Below, piece by piece: positions 10,397 through 19,861 of a stretch of 64,000 nucleotides of DNA. Origin of the DNA: Caulobacter henricii (lineage in GTDB: Bacteria; Pseudomonadota; Alphaproteobacteria; Caulobacterales; Caulobacteraceae). Every line of letters begins with the position of its first letter. Within the stretch, counting starts at the first letter, position 1. The stretch covers positions 2,356,001 to 2,420,000 of the forward strand of contig NZ_CP013002.1 of assembly GCF_001414055.1 (NCBI RefSeq), read 5' to 3'. Both the position numbers and the translations under genes were made by a program. Under the pieces are notes generated by a model. The model made no database searches. It saw nothing but the letters and a program-made list of their open reading frames with translations, and was not told the DNA's origin.

Positions 10397-11987
10397 CTAG
10401 AACCCGCTGGCGATCGCCGCTTCGGGCCGGCTCTTTTCCTTGCGGGCAAAGAGGTTGTTGAGCGCGTTGACATAGGCCTTGGCCGAGGCGGTCAGGGTGT
10501 CAGTGTCGGCGGCCTGGCCGGTGGCGATGCGACCATCCTCTTCCAGACGCACCGAGACCTGGGCCTGGGCGTCCGTACCTTCAGTGACGGCATGCACCTG
10601 GAAGAGGCGCAGGGCGGCACTGTGCGGCACGATCTTGTGGATGGCATTGAACACGGCGTCGACAGGACCGTCGCCCGTCGCCTCGGCCATACGCTCCTGG
10701 CCATCGACATCGAGGGTCAACTCTGCCGACTGACCGTCGGTGCCTGCCACGACCCGCAAGCGCAGCACACGGATCTTTTCCGAGCCGCGCGCCAGGGCAT
10801 CATCGACCAGGGCAATAATGTCGTCGTCATAGACGTGCTTCTTGCGGTCGGCGAGGTCCTTGAAGCGGCCGAAGGCCTCCTTCAGGGCGTTCTGGCCCAG
10901 CTCATAGCCCAGGTCCTTCAGTTTGGCGCGGAAGGCATGGCTGCCCGAGTGCTTGCCCATGACCAGGCTGGACGGCGCCTGGCCGACCGATTCCGGAGTC
11001 ATGATTTCGTAGGTTTCGCGGTTCTTCAGCATCCCGTCCTGGTGGATGCCGCTCTCATGGGCGAAGGCGTTCTTGCCGACGATGGCCTTGTTGTACTGCA
11101 CCGGGAAACCGGTGATGGCCGAGACATAGCGGCTGGCGCGGGTGATATGGGTGCTGTCGATGCGGGTCCCGTAGGGCAGTTTGTCGCCACGCACCTTCAA
11201 GGCCATCACCACCTCTTCGAGAGCGGCGTTGCCGGCGCGCTCGCCCAGGCCGTTGATGGCGCATTCGATCTGGCGCGCCCCGCCCTGCACGCCTGCGAGG
11301 CTGTTGGCCACGGCCAGGCCCAGATCGTTGTGGCAGTGGGTCGAGAAGATGACCCTGTCTGCGCCCTCGACATTCTGGGTCATCCAGTTGAACAGATCGG
11401 CATATTCCGACGGATAGGTGTAGCCGACCGTATCCGGCAGGTTGATCGTCGTTGCACCGGCCTTGATGGCAGTCTCGATCGCTCGGCGCAGGAACTGACG
11501 GTCGCTTCGGGTGGCGTCTTCTGCCGACCATTCGACATCGTCACGCAGATTGCGGGCATGACCCACGGAGCGGGCGATCACGTCGATGACGGCCTCGGGC
11601 TCCATCTGCAGCTTGTGCTTCATGTGCAGGTCGCTGGTGGCGATCACAACATGGATCCGGCCGCGCTGAGTGGGCTTCAGGGCTTCGGCGCAGCGGTCGA
11701 TATCAACCTGATGGGCGCGGCACAGGCCTGCAACGGTCGAGTTCTTGACGATCTTGGCGACCTCGCGGACCGCTTCGAAGTCGCCATTGGAGGCGATCGG
11801 GAACCCCGCCTCGATGATGTCGACCCCCCATCTCCTCGAGGATCTTGGCCAGTTCCAGCTTTTCATCCAGCGACATGGACGCGCCGGGCGACTGTTCGCC
11901 GTCACGCATGGTGGTGTCGAAGATCACAACATTGTCGCGTTGGACGGTGGCGCCCGGTGTGGAGGCGGTGGGCGATACGGAGGTCAT
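10397..11987 (-). pseudogene. leuA: 2-isopropylmalate synthase, frameshifted by one base
   Basis: This encodes the first committed enzyme of leucine synthesis, condensing acetyl-CoA with 2-ketoisovalerate. The N-terminus from ATG 11987 is normal ([12 protein letters not shown], the HMGL-like metal and substrate motif) up to ILEEMG. There the frame is lost: a run of six C at 11824-11829 (G on the coding strand) gives GGRHH where the family has [10 protein letters not shown]. One base fewer restores a protein of about 529 residues with HCHNDLG and [14 protein letters not shown] motifs and the C-terminal regulatory domain intact. Either this is a homopolymer sequencing error or a recent inactivating indel. 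The remaining 10397-11820 frame shows no decay, which favours the former. Confidence 0.9.
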
Positions 11988-12038
11988 TTGAATACTCGTC
12001 GGAAGGTGTCTGCGTGCGGGGCGGCTATGGGTTTTCTC

Positions 12039-12087
12039 CCCCTGCGCGCCCGGTCACGACGAGGCGTGACCCTAGAGCGCCCAGGGG
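12039..12087 (-). promoter_or_regulatory. leuA leader RNA structure, probable attenuator
   Basis: Read on the minus strand, the end of the leucine-rich leader frame is followed by a perfect 7-base hairpin GGTCACG/CGTGACC (12052-12071, 6-base loop). It is enclosed by CCCCTG within the leader codons (12082-12087) and its complement CAGGGG (12039-12044). The outer arm overlaps the leader frame, so a stalled ribosome would disrupt it, as in classical attenuation. No T-run follows, so whether it ends transcription by Rho or acts otherwise is not evident. Confidence 0.5.
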
Positions 12088-12128
12088 CTGGTAAGCCGAA
12101 GCAGAAGCAGGGTGCGCGCGACGTTCAT
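12072..12128 (-). CDS. leucine-rich leader peptide (LeuL-like)
   Basis: An 18-residue frame, MNVARTLLLLRLTSPWAL, ends 84 bases before leuA and is read in the same direction. It contains six leucines, four of them in a row (CTG CTT CTG CTT). Consecutive codons for the end product are the hallmark of ribosome-mediated attenuation of branched-chain amino acid operons. The ATG at 12128 is preceded by GAAAGTAAGC, a weak ribosome binding site. The rare CTT codons, alternating with CTG, may sharpen sensitivity to charged leucyl-tRNA. A hairpin follows directly. The role is inferred from position and composition. Confidence 0.72.
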   Translation of the reverse strand: MNVARTLLLLRLTSPWAL

Positions 12129-12150
12129 GCTTACTTTCTACACATCGCCC

Positions 12151-12189
12151 CCAATTGCAGCAAGCTTTTTGCGCCCAGAGCGCAATTGG
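12151..12189. promoter_or_regulatory. inverted repeat upstream of the leu leader
   Basis: CCAATTGC at 12151-12158 and its complement GCAATTGG at 12182-12189 form perfect 8-base arms 23 bases apart. They lie just upstream of the leader peptide start at 12128, where the leuA promoter should be. The spacing is longer than one helical turn, so this may be a paired operator site rather than a hairpin. No regulator is identified. Confidence 0.3.
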
Positions 12190-12223
12190 CCGCACGCTGA
12201 GCAACTTCCATCCAAGCCCCGAC

Positions 12224-14197
12224 CTATTTGCGGCGGGTCACAATCGGAAAATCGTTGGGGAAGGCGTCAAACCACCCCGACAGTCGTCCCATGGCAGAGC
12301 GATCACCCTCGAGCTTGACCTCTCCGGTCAAGATCTTGGGCAACAGGGGTGTCCCCCGGAACAGGGAATCGAGGAACAGGGGCCGCGCCACCGTCAGGGT
12401 GGCATCCACGGTCTCACCGCCCTCCGAAGGCTGGGCCACCAGCACCCGGTTCCGGACCTCGACCAGGAAGCGCTCCTTGCGGTCCGGGAAGACGAACGCA
12501 AGCCGGAGCTTTGCATCGCCAACCTTCTCGGCATTCAGGCGGATGGCCAGAACATCAAAGATCATCTGGCTGGGAAGTCCCTGAAGCATATCGAGCGGTG
12601 CCATCGAGGCCGGAACCTTGCGCACCCCACCCCGCAGCTCATCAGTGGCGGTCAGGTACATGTTGCGCCAGATGGCGCTCTCGGCCTGATAGCCAAGCTG
12701 CTCATAGACATTGGCCAACTGTGCCTTGCCGGCCTTGTCGCTATCGTCCGTCATGACCACGTGGTTGAGCAGGGTCGCCGCCCAGTCATAGTCCCCCGCC
12801 TTAGCGGCCTCGCCGGCCATGGCCTTGACCTTCTCGGCACCGCCCATGGCAGCAACATAGCGCTGGCCCGTCTGGGCCGGCGGCGCGGGAGACAAATGGG
12901 CGGGGTTGGCATCGTACCAGCCCATATAGCGCTGGTAGACCGCCCGGCTGTTGAAACTCATGCTGCCGTAGTAGCCACGATTGAACCAGTCCTTGGCCAG
13001 GCTGGGTGGCAGTTCGATCTGGGCCGCGATCTCATCGCCGGTCAGACCATGGTTGAGCATACGAACGGACTGGTCGTGCAGATACTTGTAGGTATCCCGG
13101 TGCGCCGCCAGCACGGTCTTGACCGTCTCCTGGCCGAAGCGAGGCCAGCCATGGCTGGTGATCATCAGGTCCGAACCATCGGCAAACAGACGGATAGACT
13201 CGGTCAGATAGTCTGCCCAGGCCTTGCTGTCGCGCACCAGAGCGCCGCGCGGCGTCAGCACATTGTGCATCGACGGATTGACGTTCTCGGCCATGTCCAG
13301 AATGCGCAGATCCGGAAGGTAGAAGTTCATTTCCGCCGGGGCTTCGGTATTGGGCGTGTACTGGAACCGCACCTTGACGCCATCCAGCACCAGCTCCTGA
13401 CCGGTATGGTCGATGATCTGGGTCGGGGGGATCAGGGTGATGGTCCCCTTGGCGATGCCCTGACCGATCCCCGAACTGACCTGCCCTTCGACGCCGGGCG
13501 GCAGCATCAGGCCAAACTGGTACTGGGCCCGGCGGCTCATGGCGTTGCCGGCCAGCACGTTTTCGCTGACGACCTCCTTCATGAAGCCCTCGGGCGCGAC
13601 AATGGCGACCTTGCCGGCCTTGACGTCCGCCTCGTCGACGATACCCCGCACGCCGCCGAAGTGATCACTATGGCTGTGGGTATAGATCACCGCGCGGATC
13701 GGCAGGGACCCGACCTTTTCGGTTATGAGATCAAGCGCGGCCTTGGCGGTTTCCGTCGTGGTCAAGGGATCAACCACCACCCAGCCCGTATCACCCTTGA
13801 TGAAGGTGATGTTGGAGACATCAAAGCCCCTGACCTGCCACACCCGGTCCGACACCTGGTACAGACCGTGCCGCGCCAGTAGCTGGGCCTGGCGCCAGAG
13901 GCTGGGATTCACTGTCGCCGGCGGCTCGCCTTTCAGAAAGTCATAGGCCGCAAGGTTCCAGGCCACCTGGCCGTCGGCGCGCTTGATCAGCGGATCGGTC
14001 CGCGTGCCCATAAAGCCGCGATCAGCGAATTCAAAATCCTGGCGATCTGAAAACGGAAGACTTTGGGCAAGCGCCTTCTGCCGCTCAATCGTTGTGGACG
14101 AAGCCGGCTCGCCGGCGAAAGCCGCCAACGGCACCGCAAGTAGTGTCAGGGCCGACACAAAAAATGTCGCTCTAAGGTTCAAGCTGCGTCCTGCCAT
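12224..14197 (-). CDS. alkylsulfatase-like metallo-beta-lactamase-fold hydrolase
   Basis: A 657-residue secreted enzyme resembling the SdsA1/Pseudomonas alkylsulfatase group, which hydrolyses primary or secondary alkyl sulfates such as SDS. A signal peptide (about residues 1-28, ending LAAFAG) is followed by the zinc-binding motif THSHSDH with ligands His174, His176, Asp178 and His179. GWVVVDPLTT and ILDMAENVNPSMHNVLTPRG are typical of this group, and the C-terminal third should hold the dimerisation and SCP2-like domains. It faces a TetR gene across 60 bases carrying a palindrome, so repression with substrate-type induction is likely. The exact sulfate ester is unknown. Confidence 0.9.
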   Translation of the reverse strand: MAGRSLNLRATFFVSALTLLAVPLAAFAGEPASSTTIERQKALAQSLPFSDRQDFEFADRGFMGTRTDPLIKRADGQVAWNLAAYDFLKGEPPATVNPSLWRQAQLLARHGLYQVSDRVWQVRGFDVSNITFIKGDTGWVVVDPLTTTETAKAALDLITEKVGSLPIRAVIYTHSHSDHFGGVRGIVDEADVKAGKVAIVAPEGFMKEVVSENVLAGNAMSRRAQYQFGLMLPPGVEGQVSSGIGQGIAKGTITLIPPTQIIDHTGQELVLDGVKVRFQYTPNTEAPAEMNFYLPDLRILDMAENVNPSMHNVLTPRGALVRDSKAWADYLTESIRLFADGSDLMITSHGWPRFGQETVKTVLAAHRDTYKYLHDQSVRMLNHGLTGDEIAAQIELPPSLAKDWFNRGYYGSMSFNSRAVYQRYMGWYDANPAHLSPAPPAQTGQRYVAAMGGAEKVKAMAGEAAKAGDYDWAATLLNHVVMTDDSDKAGKAQLANVYEQLGYQAESAIWRNMYLTATDELRGGVRKVPASMAPLDMLQGLPSQMIFDVLAIRLNAEKVGDAKLRLAFVFPDRKERFLVEVRNRVLVAQPSEGGETVDATLTVARPLFLDSLFRGTPLLPKILTGEVKLEGDRSAMGRLSGWFDAFPNDFPIVTRRK

Positions 14198-14221
14198 CGA
14201 ATCCCGCCCCGTTTCGAGTTT

Positions 14222-14239
14222 TGAAACTTTATAGTTTCA
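14222..14239. promoter_or_regulatory. palindromic operator between TetR gene and alkylsulfatase gene
   Basis: TGAAACT at 14222-14228 and AGTTTCA at 14233-14239 form perfect 7-base arms around TTAT in the 60-base divergent gap. A further GTTTC at 14211-14215 pairs with the same GAAAC. The size and placement fit a TetR-family operator controlling both the regulator gene and the hydrolase gene. Confidence 0.65.
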
Positions 14240-14257
14240 TTATATCTAGCACTGAAG

Positions 14258-14947
14258 ATGACCGTAGCAAACCAAGCTCGAACACCGACGCCGCGCGGTC
14301 GTCCCGGACAGCCGAAGCCTCGGGTAGATCGCGACGCCCGCGCTCAGGCGGTGCTTGATGCCGCCGTCAGAGTGTTCGCCGAGAAGGGTCTCCACAACAC
14401 GACGATGCAGGACATCGCCGATCGTGTCTGTATGGCCAAGATCCTGATCTATCGGCTCTATCCGTCACGGCAGGCCCTGATCGATGCCCTGTTCAGCGAC
14501 ATTCTGGGCGAGATTGAGACGATTGCAGCCCAACCCTGGCGCGGTTACGGCTCGGGCATGGCGACCCTGATCGGCCTGGGACGCGCGCGCCCTGCCCTGC
14601 TGCTGCTTTTGCTTCGGGAAGCGCGCGGCCATCCGGAAACCCTGCCCTGGGCGACGGCATGCGACACCCTGCTGGCCGGGCTGGCAGAGCCCTTTGTCGC
14701 GCCCCCTGCCGAAGCCTCAGACGAACTCAAGGCCGCTTGCGCGCAAGCCGCACGCACCTTCATGCCCTTCATCGTCGAAGCGTGTATCGCCGGTATCGAA
14801 GACCGTGACGGGATGACGGACGTCGCCCGGGCGCAATGGTTTGGTGCGATCGTCCTGGCCTGGCGCACAGCAACCCGGACCGCTTTGGGGCTTCCTGATG
14901 CCCCAGAGCCCTACAGTTTGCTCAATCCCCTGCCTCACGCCTTTTGA
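14258..14947 (+). CDS. TetR/AcrR-family transcriptional regulator
   Basis: A 229-residue regulator. After a basic, Pro-rich N-terminal stretch of about 30 residues, the TetR DNA-binding domain is clear: AVRVFAEKGLHNTTMQDIAD, then the recognition helix region AKILIYRLYPSRQALIDAL (about residues 62-85). The remainder is a ligand-binding helical domain. It is divergent from the alkylsulfatase-like gene with a palindrome between the starts, so it probably represses that gene and itself. The position of Arg where many members have Phe/His (YRLYPSR for YYHFxxK) is slightly unusual. Its last 26 bases overlap the end of the convergent TVP38 gene. Confidence 0.9.
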   Translation: MTVANQARTPTPRGRPGQPKPRVDRDARAQAVLDAAVRVFAEKGLHNTTMQDIADRVCMAKILIYRLYPSRQALIDALFSDILGEIETIAAQPWRGYGSGMATLIGLGRARPALLLLLLREARGHPETLPWATACDTLLAGLAEPFVAPPAEASDELKAACAQAARTFMPFIVEACIAGIEDRDGMTDVARAQWFGAIVLAWRTATRTALGLPDAPEPYSLLNPLPHAF

Positions 14948-15626
14948 GCCAGGCGCGGGCAATCAGACCCGCCACGATCCAGACTGCTATAGCCAGCACG
15001 AGCAGGACAATATGCTGCTGGCCGCCCCCCCGCATGGCCTGAACAATGGAATTGCCTGCGAACGCCGTCAGGCCGATCTTCGGAATGATCCCGATCGCCG
15101 TGCCTGCCGCGAAATCACGCAACCTCATCGGCGTCACGCCTGCGGCCATGTTGACGACGATGAAAGGTGCCGACGGCACCAGTCGCACAATGAGGCTGGC
15201 CAGAAAGCCATTCTTGCCGATCAGGCGCATGAACTTGGCCACGCCATCACCGGCAAAGTCGCGCAGAATTTTGGCCCCGAAAGTGCGCCCAAACCAGAAA
15301 CCCACCAGGGATGAGACCAGGGTGCCGATCCAGCTGTAGAAGAAGCCCGTCCATGGGCCAAAGACCACCACCGCTGCGGCGATCAGGACAAACTGCGGCA
15401 CCCCCAGAAAGGCCATTAGGGCAAAGGCGCCAACCGCCGCCGGCAGGGCCCAGGGTCCACTCGCTGCGCCCAGCCAGTGCTCAACGGTCGTTTCACCATT
15501 GAAACCGAGGAACTGGGCTCCGAACAGGAAGACGATCCCTACGCCGCCGAACAGGACAAAGGACACCGCCACCGTGCGCCAGGCACGGGCGTCCATATTG
15601 GTCACAAACTCGATGAGGCGGCGCAT
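14922..15626 (-). CDS. TVP38/TMEM64 (DedA-like) membrane protein
   Basis: A 234-residue inner-membrane protein with about five or six hydrophobic helices. The SNARE-associated/VTT-type core is visible as FGPWTGFFYSWIGTLVSS, then FGRTFGAK and LIVRLVPSAPFIVVNMAAG, in which the R-x-x-P motif is characteristic. Members are thought to move or scramble lipids. The start ATG at 15626 is chosen because AGGAG lies five bases before it; a GTG at 15710 and an ATG at 15668 give longer versions. Its 3' end overlaps the convergent TetR gene. Confidence 0.88.
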   Translation of the reverse strand: MRRLIEFVTNMDARAWRTVAVSFVLFGGVGIVFLFGAQFLGFNGETTVEHWLGAASGPWALPAAVGAFALMAFLGVPQFVLIAAAVVVFGPWTGFFYSWIGTLVSSLVGFWFGRTFGAKILRDFAGDGVAKFMRLIGKNGFLASLIVRLVPSAPFIVVNMAAGVTPMRLRDFAAGTAIGIIPKIGLTAFAGNSIVQAMRGGGQQHIVLLVLAIAVWIVAGLIARAWLKRREAGD

Positions 15627-15797
15627 CACGTCTCCTGCCTCGCCCAATGGCACCGACGGGTCAAGCATCAGCCGCACCTGCGGCGCCTTAAAGGCATGCG
15701 CATTAACCACGCTGTCGCCGCGGATCCTTGATTTTCAAAGGATAGCACTCGCCCGTGACGACAAATCGATTGCCAAGGCTTCACATTACATTGTTAC

Positions 15798-15806
15798 TTA
15801 TCCACA
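15798..15806 (+). promoter_or_regulatory. perfect DnaA box
   Basis: TTATCCACA, the consensus high-affinity DnaA site, lies 42 bases before the likely GTG start of the ParA-like gene and in the 222-base gap to the divergent TVP38 gene. A single 9-mer can occur by chance about once in 260 kb per strand in unbiased sequence and more rarely in GC-rich DNA, so its promoter position is suggestive. Confidence 0.5.
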
Positions 15807-15848
15807 GGCCGGTGGGGCAAGGACCGTGTCTGAACTGGAGTGACCAAC

Positions 15849-16514
15849 GTGAAGACCCTGGCTGTGATTTCTCGCAAGGGCGGAGCCGGCAAGACTACGC
15901 TTGCGGTCAATTTGGCGATAACCGCCCATCTGGCGGGCCTCAAGACGATGATCGCCGATATGGATCCACAACGCTCGGCAACGGATGCGCTGAGGGCCCG
16001 CGTCGCGCCAGGTCCGACGCTGATGGAGATCAACGCCGGCAAGCTGTTTCAGACCAAGGCAACGGCCGGATACAGCGGCTATGATTGCGTGATCGTCGAT
16101 ACCCCGGCGGCTCCTGATGCCGATGTTCTTCAGGCTGTGCAGTGCGCGGACCTCTGCGTTCTGGTGTGTCGGCCCACCTTTCTGGACATCGCGTCGGTCG
16201 CCCGGTCCGCTGAAGCGGTGCGCCGCCTGGGCAAGAAAGGACTGATTGTCCTGAGTCAGGCACCGCCGCGCCGCAATGGTGAAGAGCCCAGCAGTGTTCT
16301 GAAGGCCGCTGAGGCCCTGAGATTCACCGGCATGCCCATGGCTCCGGTCGGGCTTCGGGCCCGGGCAGCCTTTCAGCAGTCCATGGCGCACGGCCGGTCA
16401 GCCTGCGAGTGGGAGCCGAACTCGGCCGCCAGCCAGGAGATCAAGCGCCTTTGGGATCATCTCGAGACCTTGGCACCCAGCGGCCAGAACGACCTCTATC
16501 TGCGCGCGAACTGA
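15849..16514 (+). CDS. ParA/MinD-family ATPase, orphan
   Basis: A 221-residue ATPase with the deviant Walker A box SRKGGAGKTT near residues 8-17, including the signature lysine, then DMDPQRSA (Walker A' region) and VIVDTPAA (Walker B). Such proteins position DNA or protein cargo by ATP-dependent cycling on the nucleoid. No ParB partner or parS-like site is adjacent, so its cargo is unknown. The GTG at 15849 is preferred because GGAG at 15837-15840 is eight bases before it; an in-frame GTG at 15840 would overlap that site. It is shorter than chromosomal ParA and closer to plasmid-type or orphan members. Confidence 0.82.
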   Translation: MKTLAVISRKGGAGKTTLAVNLAITAHLAGLKTMIADMDPQRSATDALRARVAPGPTLMEINAGKLFQTKATAGYSGYDCVIVDTPAAPDADVLQAVQCADLCVLVCRPTFLDIASVARSAEAVRRLGKKGLIVLSQAPPRRNGEEPSSVLKAAEALRFTGMPMAPVGLRARAAFQQSMAHGRSACEWEPNSAASQEIKRLWDHLETLAPSGQNDLYLRAN

Positions 16515-16548
16515 AGGGCTTTCGCTAAGCGGAACCCCCATGAGCCAA

Positions 16549-16563
16549 GCCAGCTTTGCTGGC
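16549..16563 (+). other. short hairpin after the ParA-like gene
   Basis: GCCAGC and GCTGGC with a 3-base loop form a small perfect hairpin 35 bases after the ParA-like stop. There is no T-run, so a terminator role is doubtful. The rest of the 276-base gap to the aminotransferase gene shows only the purine-rich ribosome binding site GGGGAG before 16791. Confidence 0.3.
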
Positions 16564-16703
16564 ATGGCTGGGTCAGAGAGTCGCCAAACTCCACCTGCGA
16601 CTTCGATCCGGGAGCAAGCAACGCCCTCGGCGGTCCCTGCTACCGGGAGACGCGGCTTAACCCGGCCCCGAGCCTGTCGCAGAATGTCTTCAATTGATCC
16701 TGA

Positions 16704-17993
<1,290 letters not shown>

Positions 17994-18001
17994 ATCGGCA
18001 C

Positions 18002-18028
18002 AATCCTCCCCTTCGGGGGAGGATTTTT
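18002..18028 (+). terminator. intrinsic terminator of the aminotransferase gene
   Basis: A 10-base perfect stem, AATCCTCCCC paired with GGGGAGGATT, encloses a TTCG loop and runs into five T. It begins nine bases after the aminotransferase stop codon. Confidence 0.9.
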
Positions 18029-18097
18029 CTGCGCATCGCACCCAAACCGCGTTAGGGGTCTCGCCCGTCGCGCTTCCAGCGACCAAGGAGGTCTCAA

Positions 18098-18244
18098 ATG
18101 GCGCGTACTCCCAACTATTCCTTCGAACGTCAGGAACGCGAGCGCGCCAAGGCTCGCAAGGCCGCCGAGAAAGCCGCCGAAAAGGCCGCCGCCAAGCAGG
18201 CGCAAAATCCTGAGGGCGATCCGCCCTCATCCGACGACCAGTAA
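18098..18244 (+). CDS. small charged alanine/lysine-rich protein
   Basis: A 48-residue protein beginning MARTPNYSFERQERERAKA, continuing as an Ala/Lys/Glu-rich amphipathic helix (KAAEKAAEKAAAKQAQ) and ending in an acidic tail. It has a full AAGGAGG ribosome binding site at 18085-18091, six bases before the ATG, which argues strongly that it is translated. Short proteins with this N-terminus recur in Caulobacterales as far as I recall, without known function. Nine bases separate it from the next gene, so they probably form an operon. Confidence 0.7.
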   Translation: MARTPNYSFERQERERAKARKAAEKAAEKAAAKQAQNPEGDPPSSDDQ

Positions 18245-18253
18245 AGAACCGCC

Positions 18254-18517
18254 ATGCCCACCTTGACGATGTACAACCACGAGACCGTAGCCCTGGATGG
18301 CGAGGCCTTCTCGGATTGCGAGTTCCGCGGTTGCCGCCTCGTCTATTCCGGCGGTGACGCTCCCACGTTCAGCGGCTGTCGCTTTGACGACTGCGAATGG
18401 AAGTTTGACGACGCCGCTGAGCGGACCCTGGCCCACCTGAAGCTTGTCTGGAACAACGGCGGCAAGGCCCCCGTTCAGGCCCTGATCAAGGAAATCACCG
18501 GCGGCGGCGGGCGATAG
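18254..18517 (+). CDS. small hypothetical protein, pentapeptide-like
   Basis: An 87-residue cytoplasmic protein with CEFRGCRLVYSGG and FSGCRFDDCEWKFDD. The spacing of aromatic and Cys residues recalls one or two coils of a right-handed beta-helix such as pentapeptide repeats, followed by a helical C-terminus. It sits nine bases after a well-translated small gene and is probably cotranscribed with it. No function can be assigned. Confidence 0.65.
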   Translation: MPTLTMYNHETVALDGEAFSDCEFRGCRLVYSGGDAPTFSGCRFDDCEWKFDDAAERTLAHLKLVWNNGGKAPVQALIKEITGGGGR

Positions 18518-18704
18518 TCCCCGCAAGGCCCTGGCCTGGTGCGGTAAACGCAAGGCCCACAAAACTCCCAAAAGCGATATGTCAATCCGGCCAAACCCTT
18601 AGAAGACAGCCGTCCGGAATGGGCGTAGACTCAATCTATCGGTATTGATCCACTGCCGTCCGCGCCGAAGTTGCCGCGTCGAGGGTCGGACCCGCATCCT
18701 TTCG

Positions 18705-19793
18705 ATGACACGACCCATACCAGGTATTGTCGACGCCCAGACCCTCGCTGAGGCTATTGTCGACACGATCCACGAGCCGCTCCTGGTCCTGGACGAACAC
18801 TTCACGGTACTGGCCGCCAGCCGCTCCTTCTACGAAACCTTTCGGGTCGAGCCGCAAGCGACCCTGGGCCGGCTGCTGTACGCCCTTGGAGAGGGTCAGT
18901 GGGACATCCCTGCGCTTAGACTGCTGCTCGAGACGATCATTCCACAGCACACGGCCATGGACGGCTTTGAAGTCGACTACGACTTTCCGGGCCTGGGGCG
19001 CCGCACCATGTTGCTCAATGCCCGCAACGTCATCTACGCAACCAGTCCCCGCACAACCATCCTGTTGGCCTTCACCGACGTCACCGCCCGCCGCCTGATC
19101 GAGCGCGAAAGAGCGGTCCTGCTTGAGCGCACAGAGGCACTCTTGCAGCAGAAACAGGTCCTGCTGCAGGAAATGCAGCACCGTGTGGCCAACAGCCTCC
19201 AGATCATCGCCAGTATCCTGATGCTGAAGGCGCGGGCCGTGAATTCGGAAGAGACCCGGTTCCATCTCAAGGACGCCCATCAGCGCGTCATCTCGGTGGC
19301 AGAAGTGCAATCGCACCTGCATGCGTCAGAAGGCGTCGACCGGATCGAGGTTGGTCCCTATCTCAACAAGCTGTGCGCCAGCCTGGCGGCCTCGATGATC
19401 AGTGACCATCGTCCAATCGCCCTGACCGTGCTCGCCGACCACGTCTATATCCGCTCCGACAAGGCTGTGAGCGTTGGCCTTATCGTCACCGAACTTGTCA
19501 TCAACGCCATTAAATATGCCTTCCCGATCGCCCGAGCCGATGCCCGGATCATGGTCACCTTCAAAGGGGACGCCGACGACTGGGAACTGTGCGTGATCGA
19601 CAACGGCATTGGTCAGGTCGCCGCTTTCGCCCCGGGCAAGCCAGGCGGCCTGGGCACCGTTATCGTCCAGGCCCTGGTCAAGCAGCTCGATGGGCGGATG
19701 GCCATCATCACCGACCATGGCGTCCATGTCTCCATCAGGACCGGTCGGCTGGCCCTTGCCTTGCCGGAGACCCACGACGAACCCAAGGTTTGA
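18705..19793 (+). CDS. sensor histidine kinase, PAS plus HisKA_2/HATPase
   Basis: A 362-residue soluble kinase. An N-terminal PAS domain (about residues 15-130: PLLVLDEHFTVLAASRSFYE, ending in LAFTDVTARR) is followed by the dimerisation box LLQEMQHRVANSLQII with phospho-acceptor His159. That pattern marks the HisKA_2 group rather than classical HisKA. The ATPase domain has the N-box ELVINAIKYAF, DNGIGQ and GGLGTVIVQALVKQL. It has no membrane segment. The ATG at 18705 is chosen; a TTG at 18645 gives a longer form with an unlikely Arg-rich N-terminus. No response regulator is adjacent. Confidence 0.88.
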   Translation: MTRPIPGIVDAQTLAEAIVDTIHEPLLVLDEHFTVLAASRSFYETFRVEPQATLGRLLYALGEGQWDIPALRLLLETIIPQHTAMDGFEVDYDFPGLGRRTMLLNARNVIYATSPRTTILLAFTDVTARRLIERERAVLLERTEALLQQKQVLLQEMQHRVANSLQIIASILMLKARAVNSEETRFHLKDAHQRVISVAEVQSHLHASEGVDRIEVGPYLNKLCASLAASMISDHRPIALTVLADHVYIRSDKAVSVGLIVTELVINAIKYAFPIARADARIMVTFKGDADDWELCVIDNGIGQVAAFAPGKPGGLGTVIVQALVKQLDGRMAIITDHGVHVSIRTGRLALALPETHDEPKV

Positions 19794-19861
19794 CCCGTGG
19801 CCTAGGCTGGGGCGATGCTGGGACCGCCGCAGCATCAGTCTGCAGGGTCGGGAGGATAGCC

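Noticed and set aside
10286..12094. 602-codon rightward frame opposite leuA
   Set aside because: Shadow of leuA; no motif or ribosome binding site, and it spans the leuA frameshift region only by chance.
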